6,011 nt of DNA from Anaerolineaceae bacterium UBA6801. Its GTDB lineage: Bacteria; Chloroflexota; Anaerolineae; Anaerolineales; Anaerolineaceae. The notes beneath the pieces are model-generated. The model ran no database searches, was not told the DNA's origin, and saw only the letters and a list, made by a program, of their open reading frames with translations. The position numbers and the translations under genes are program-made. Shown piece by piece: positions 5,853-6,011 of this stretch; the first letter of the stretch is position 1; each line of letters starts with the position of its first letter. The stretch is from contig DKFH01000114.1 of NCBI GenBank assembly GCA_002452315.1, positions 1 through 6,011 on the forward strand, written 5' to 3'.

Positions 5853-5917
5853 TCAACAGTAAGATTTAAAATCATGGATTACAGCCATGTTACAATTCAT
5901 TACATTGCTCTGTGTGT

Positions 5918-5929
5918 GCATCATGATGC
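5918..5929. promoter_or_regulatory. 12-bp perfect palindrome GCATCATGATGC
   Basis: Self-complementary without a spacer, about 70 bases upstream of the candidate -10 of the minus-strand gene. The shape suits a homodimeric regulator. It may serve this gene or an unseen one beyond 6011. Apart from this and the sites listed nearer the gene, I see no coding sequence or RNA gene in 5786-6011. Confidence 0.35.
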
Positions 5930-6011
5930 TTTAAAGTTGGTGTGATAATCAGGTTACGTTTTGGTGTTAGTGTCTTGTCAAGTGGCGTAAATTGCGTTTT
6001 GTGCTTCCAGG

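Noticed and set aside
5941..5949. TGTGATAAT on the plus strand, considered as an extended -10 for a divergent gene beyond the window.
   Set aside because: No -35 match at normal spacing and no gene start follows inside the window.
5976..5981. Perfect TTGACA on the minus strand, considered as a -35 box of an upstream promoter.
   Set aside because: At 16-18 bases spacing the -10 position reads about CGTAAC, a poor match; not enough to call a promoter.

Overview
The window holds two long convergent gene regions with a terminator and repeat zone between them. Left, plus strand (11-3865): a very large secreted subtilisin-family (S8) protease. It has a signal peptide, an I9-type propeptide, a catalytic domain interrupted by a PA domain, a beta-rich C-terminal stalk and two DUF4397-like repeats. 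Right, minus strand (5785-4031): a damaged gene for a multidomain sulfur-trafficking protein with the order CoA-disulfide-reductase-like flavoprotein, rhodanese, TusA, DsrE2.

The likely source is a Chloroflexota bacterium of the Anaerolineae type. The clues are the large Vpr-like S8 protease with DUF4397 modules and the F/Y-L-P-L tail motif, which from memory is frequent at the ends of secreted proteins in that group. This is inference; there is no rRNA or marker gene in the window.

Layout. 1-10: too little to judge the upstream region of the protease. 11-3865: protease CDS. 3866-3895: nine in-frame sense codons after the protease stop that spell TIFLPLVVR and then a second stop. This looks like the expected C-terminal tail, cut off by a single TAA. 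3916-3947: strong intrinsic terminator with a GCAA tetraloop, probably serving both convergent genes. 3952-3979: heptamer tandem repeat. 3978-4013: long hairpin with an A7 bulge. 4031-5785: the disrupted sulfur-transfer gene, in one continuous frame except for an amber codon (4937-4939) in the rhodanese active-site loop. It also carries an in-frame internal deletion near 5294, where roughly 200-250 residues of the flavoprotein are missing compared with the family as I remember it. 5786-6011: upstream region of that gene, with a good Shine-Dalgarno, a TATAAT box, a CRP-like palindrome, a GTCATA dyad and a 12-bp perfect palindrome.

The two genes show no functional link. The protease is exported; the other product would be cytoplasmic and would move sulfane sulfur between CoA or polysulfide, rhodanese, TusA and DsrE. 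The most notable things are the three apparent lesions (one TAA, one TAG, one in-frame deletion) in otherwise well conserved sequence, and the repeated FLPL-type tail motifs in the protease, which suggest growth by adding modules at the C-terminus. I found no CRISPR array, tRNA, rRNA, transposase or phage gene.
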